From Flavisolibacter sp. (GTDB lineage Bacteria; Bacteroidota; Bacteroidia; Chitinophagales; Chitinophagaceae): a DNA stretch of 6,676 nucleotides. Positions within the stretch are counted from its first letter, which is position 1. Each line of letters begins with the position of its first letter. The stretch lies in assembly GCA_013695175.1 (NCBI GenBank), contig JACDAZ010000013.1:1-6676 (forward strand). Reading direction: 5' to 3'. The translations under genes and the position numbers were made by a program. This document shows, piece after piece, positions 5,728 through 6,676 of this stretch. Under the pieces are notes generated by a model. It worked only from the letters and a program-made list of their open reading frames with translations, was not told the origin of the DNA and searched no databases.

Positions 5728-6676
5728 ATGAGTAAAGCAAATTTTTTCTCAGGTATAACCTGGCTGGTTTTATTAAATGTAGTGGTAAAACCTGTATGGT
5801 TATTTGGTGTAGACAGACAAGTGCAAAATATAGTCGGGCATGAAGCTTATGGGGTGTATTTTTCAATTCTTAGCTTATCTGTCATTTTAAGTTTTGTTGC
5901 TGATTTAGGACTAACGAACCTGGTGAACAGGCAACTTGCTCTTAATGAAGGCATAAATATTACAAAATTGGTTTTAAGTAAAGTTGTCCTATCAATACTT
6001 TATTTGATTCTTGTATTTTTGGTTGCTTTTATTTCGGAAATAAAAGAGTTCTCACTGTTGTTATTGATTGTTCTCATTCAGATCCTTACTTCTTTTTTAT
6101 TGTTCTTTAGAAGTATCATTACTGCAAACCAATTTTTTAAAACAGATGCATGGATATCTATAATCGATAAATTATTAATGGTAGTAATACTGCTTCCATT
6201 ATTGTACATATTTCCTGTTGTTATTGATTTATTTGATTTTCTAAAAGTTCAATTATTAACTCTGGTATTTACTATAATAATTACAGTGATAGTCACATTT
6301 CGTATGCAAAGCAGCATGCTAAGCAACAAAAACAGTATCGATTTTAAAATGACCATGCCTTTTATATTTATTTTCCTGTTTATGACCTTGTTGTACAGGT
6401 TAGGTGGTTTTTTACTGGAAAGATTGCATGTAAATGGTGCTTATGAAGCAGGTATATATGCTTCTGCTTTCAGGGTAACAGATGCAGGAAATATGTTAGG
6501 ATACCTGGTAGCCTCTTTCTTGGTTCCATTTACAGCAAGAAATTTAAAGCAAACAGCTTTGCTGGAAACTACAGTTGTTAAATTGAGATGGTATTTAATG
6601 TTGCTGGGTGGATCAGTAATGGTGTATACTATTATGTATTCAAATGAACTTGTAAGACTTCTTTATAATTATGAAG
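5728..6676 (+). CDS. Polysaccharide/oligosaccharide flippase, MOP (Wzx-like) superfamily, 3' end outside window
   Basis: The frame stays open for 316 codons to the window end. It encodes an inner-membrane protein rich in hydrophobic segments at about residues 8-26, 40-66, 82-103, 108-131, 145-169, 174-193, 210-230, 242-269 and 288-305. Residues 37-70 (G-H-E-A-Y-G-V-Y-F then ADLGLTNLVNRQLA) resemble the conserved start of Polysacc_synt/Wzx proteins. AGIYASAFRVTDAGNMLGYL at 241-260 matches the mid-protein segment of Bacteroidota lipopolysaccharide-type flippases. Such proteins move undecaprenyl-linked oligosaccharides from the inner to the outer face of the cytoplasmic membrane for O-antigen, capsule or exopolysaccharide assembly. 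Perhaps a third of the protein is missing to the right. ATG at 5728 is chosen because ATGs at 5721 and 5724 are in another frame and stop at TAA 5733-5735. It is divergent from fabG. The glycan made is unknown, since no glycosyltransferase is in view. Confidence 0.85.
   Translation, partial: MSKANFFSGITWLVLLNVVVKPVWLFGVDRQVQNIVGHEAYGVYFSILSLSVILSFVADLGLTNLVNRQLALNEGINITKLVLSKVVLSILYLILVFLVAFISEIKEFSLLLLIVLIQILTSFLLFFRSIITANQFFKTDAWISIIDKLLMVVILLPLLYIFPVVIDLFDFLKVQLLTLVFTIIITVIVTFRMQSSMLSNKNSIDFKMTMPFIFIFLFMTLLYRLGGFLLERLHVNGAYEAGIYASAFRVTDAGNMLGYLVASFLVPFTARNLKQTALLETTVVKLRWYLMLLGGSVMVYTIMYSNELVRLLYNYE

Overview
The window looks like a chromosomal segment from a member of the Bacteroidota, most likely a Chitinophagaceae/Sphingobacteria-like lineage. 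The reasons are an AT-rich sequence, A-rich leaders without clear Shine-Dalgarno sites, a TonB-dependent receptor that begins with a carboxypeptidase-regulatory-like domain, and a TAnnTTTG-type -7 promoter element. No rRNA, tRNA, CRISPR array, insertion sequence or prophage gene is visible. The assignment to phylum is fairly firm; anything finer is a guess.

Left part (1-2030, + strand): the window opens with the tail of an unidentified gene. Next comes a small GxxExxY-family protein (115-495) with an intact PD-(D/E)XK nuclease-like core and markedly lower GC than what follows. After a 117-bp gap come a crotonase-superfamily enzyme (613-1386) and, only 8 bp later with a GTG start, an AlkA-like 3-methyladenine DNA glycosylase (1395-2030). 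The last two are probably co-transcribed, although one is a CoA-ester enzyme and the other a base-excision repair enzyme.

Middle (2031-4863): a 149-bp convergent gap carries a strong stem-loop terminator serving the minus strand. It is followed by a complete 874-residue TonB-dependent outer-membrane receptor (4804-2180, minus). The receptor has no SusD partner or sigma/anti-sigma pair beside it.

Right part (4864-6676): a FabG-type 3-oxoacyl-ACP reductase (5619-4864, minus) lies 59 bp upstream of the receptor and may share transcripts with it. A 108-bp divergent region with a -7 promoter element and a perfect 10-bp inverted repeat separates fabG from a polysaccharide flippase of the MOP/Wzx type (5728 onward, +), which runs off the window end. 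The flippase could mark the edge of a cell-surface glycan locus.

Most of the window is ordinary housekeeping and envelope content. The points most worth a second look are the low-GC GxxExxY gene beside a DNA glycosylase operon, the crotonase lacking one of the two classical catalytic glutamates, and the inverted repeat whose second arm ends exactly at the base before the flippase start codon. I see no convincing evidence for a wholly new system.
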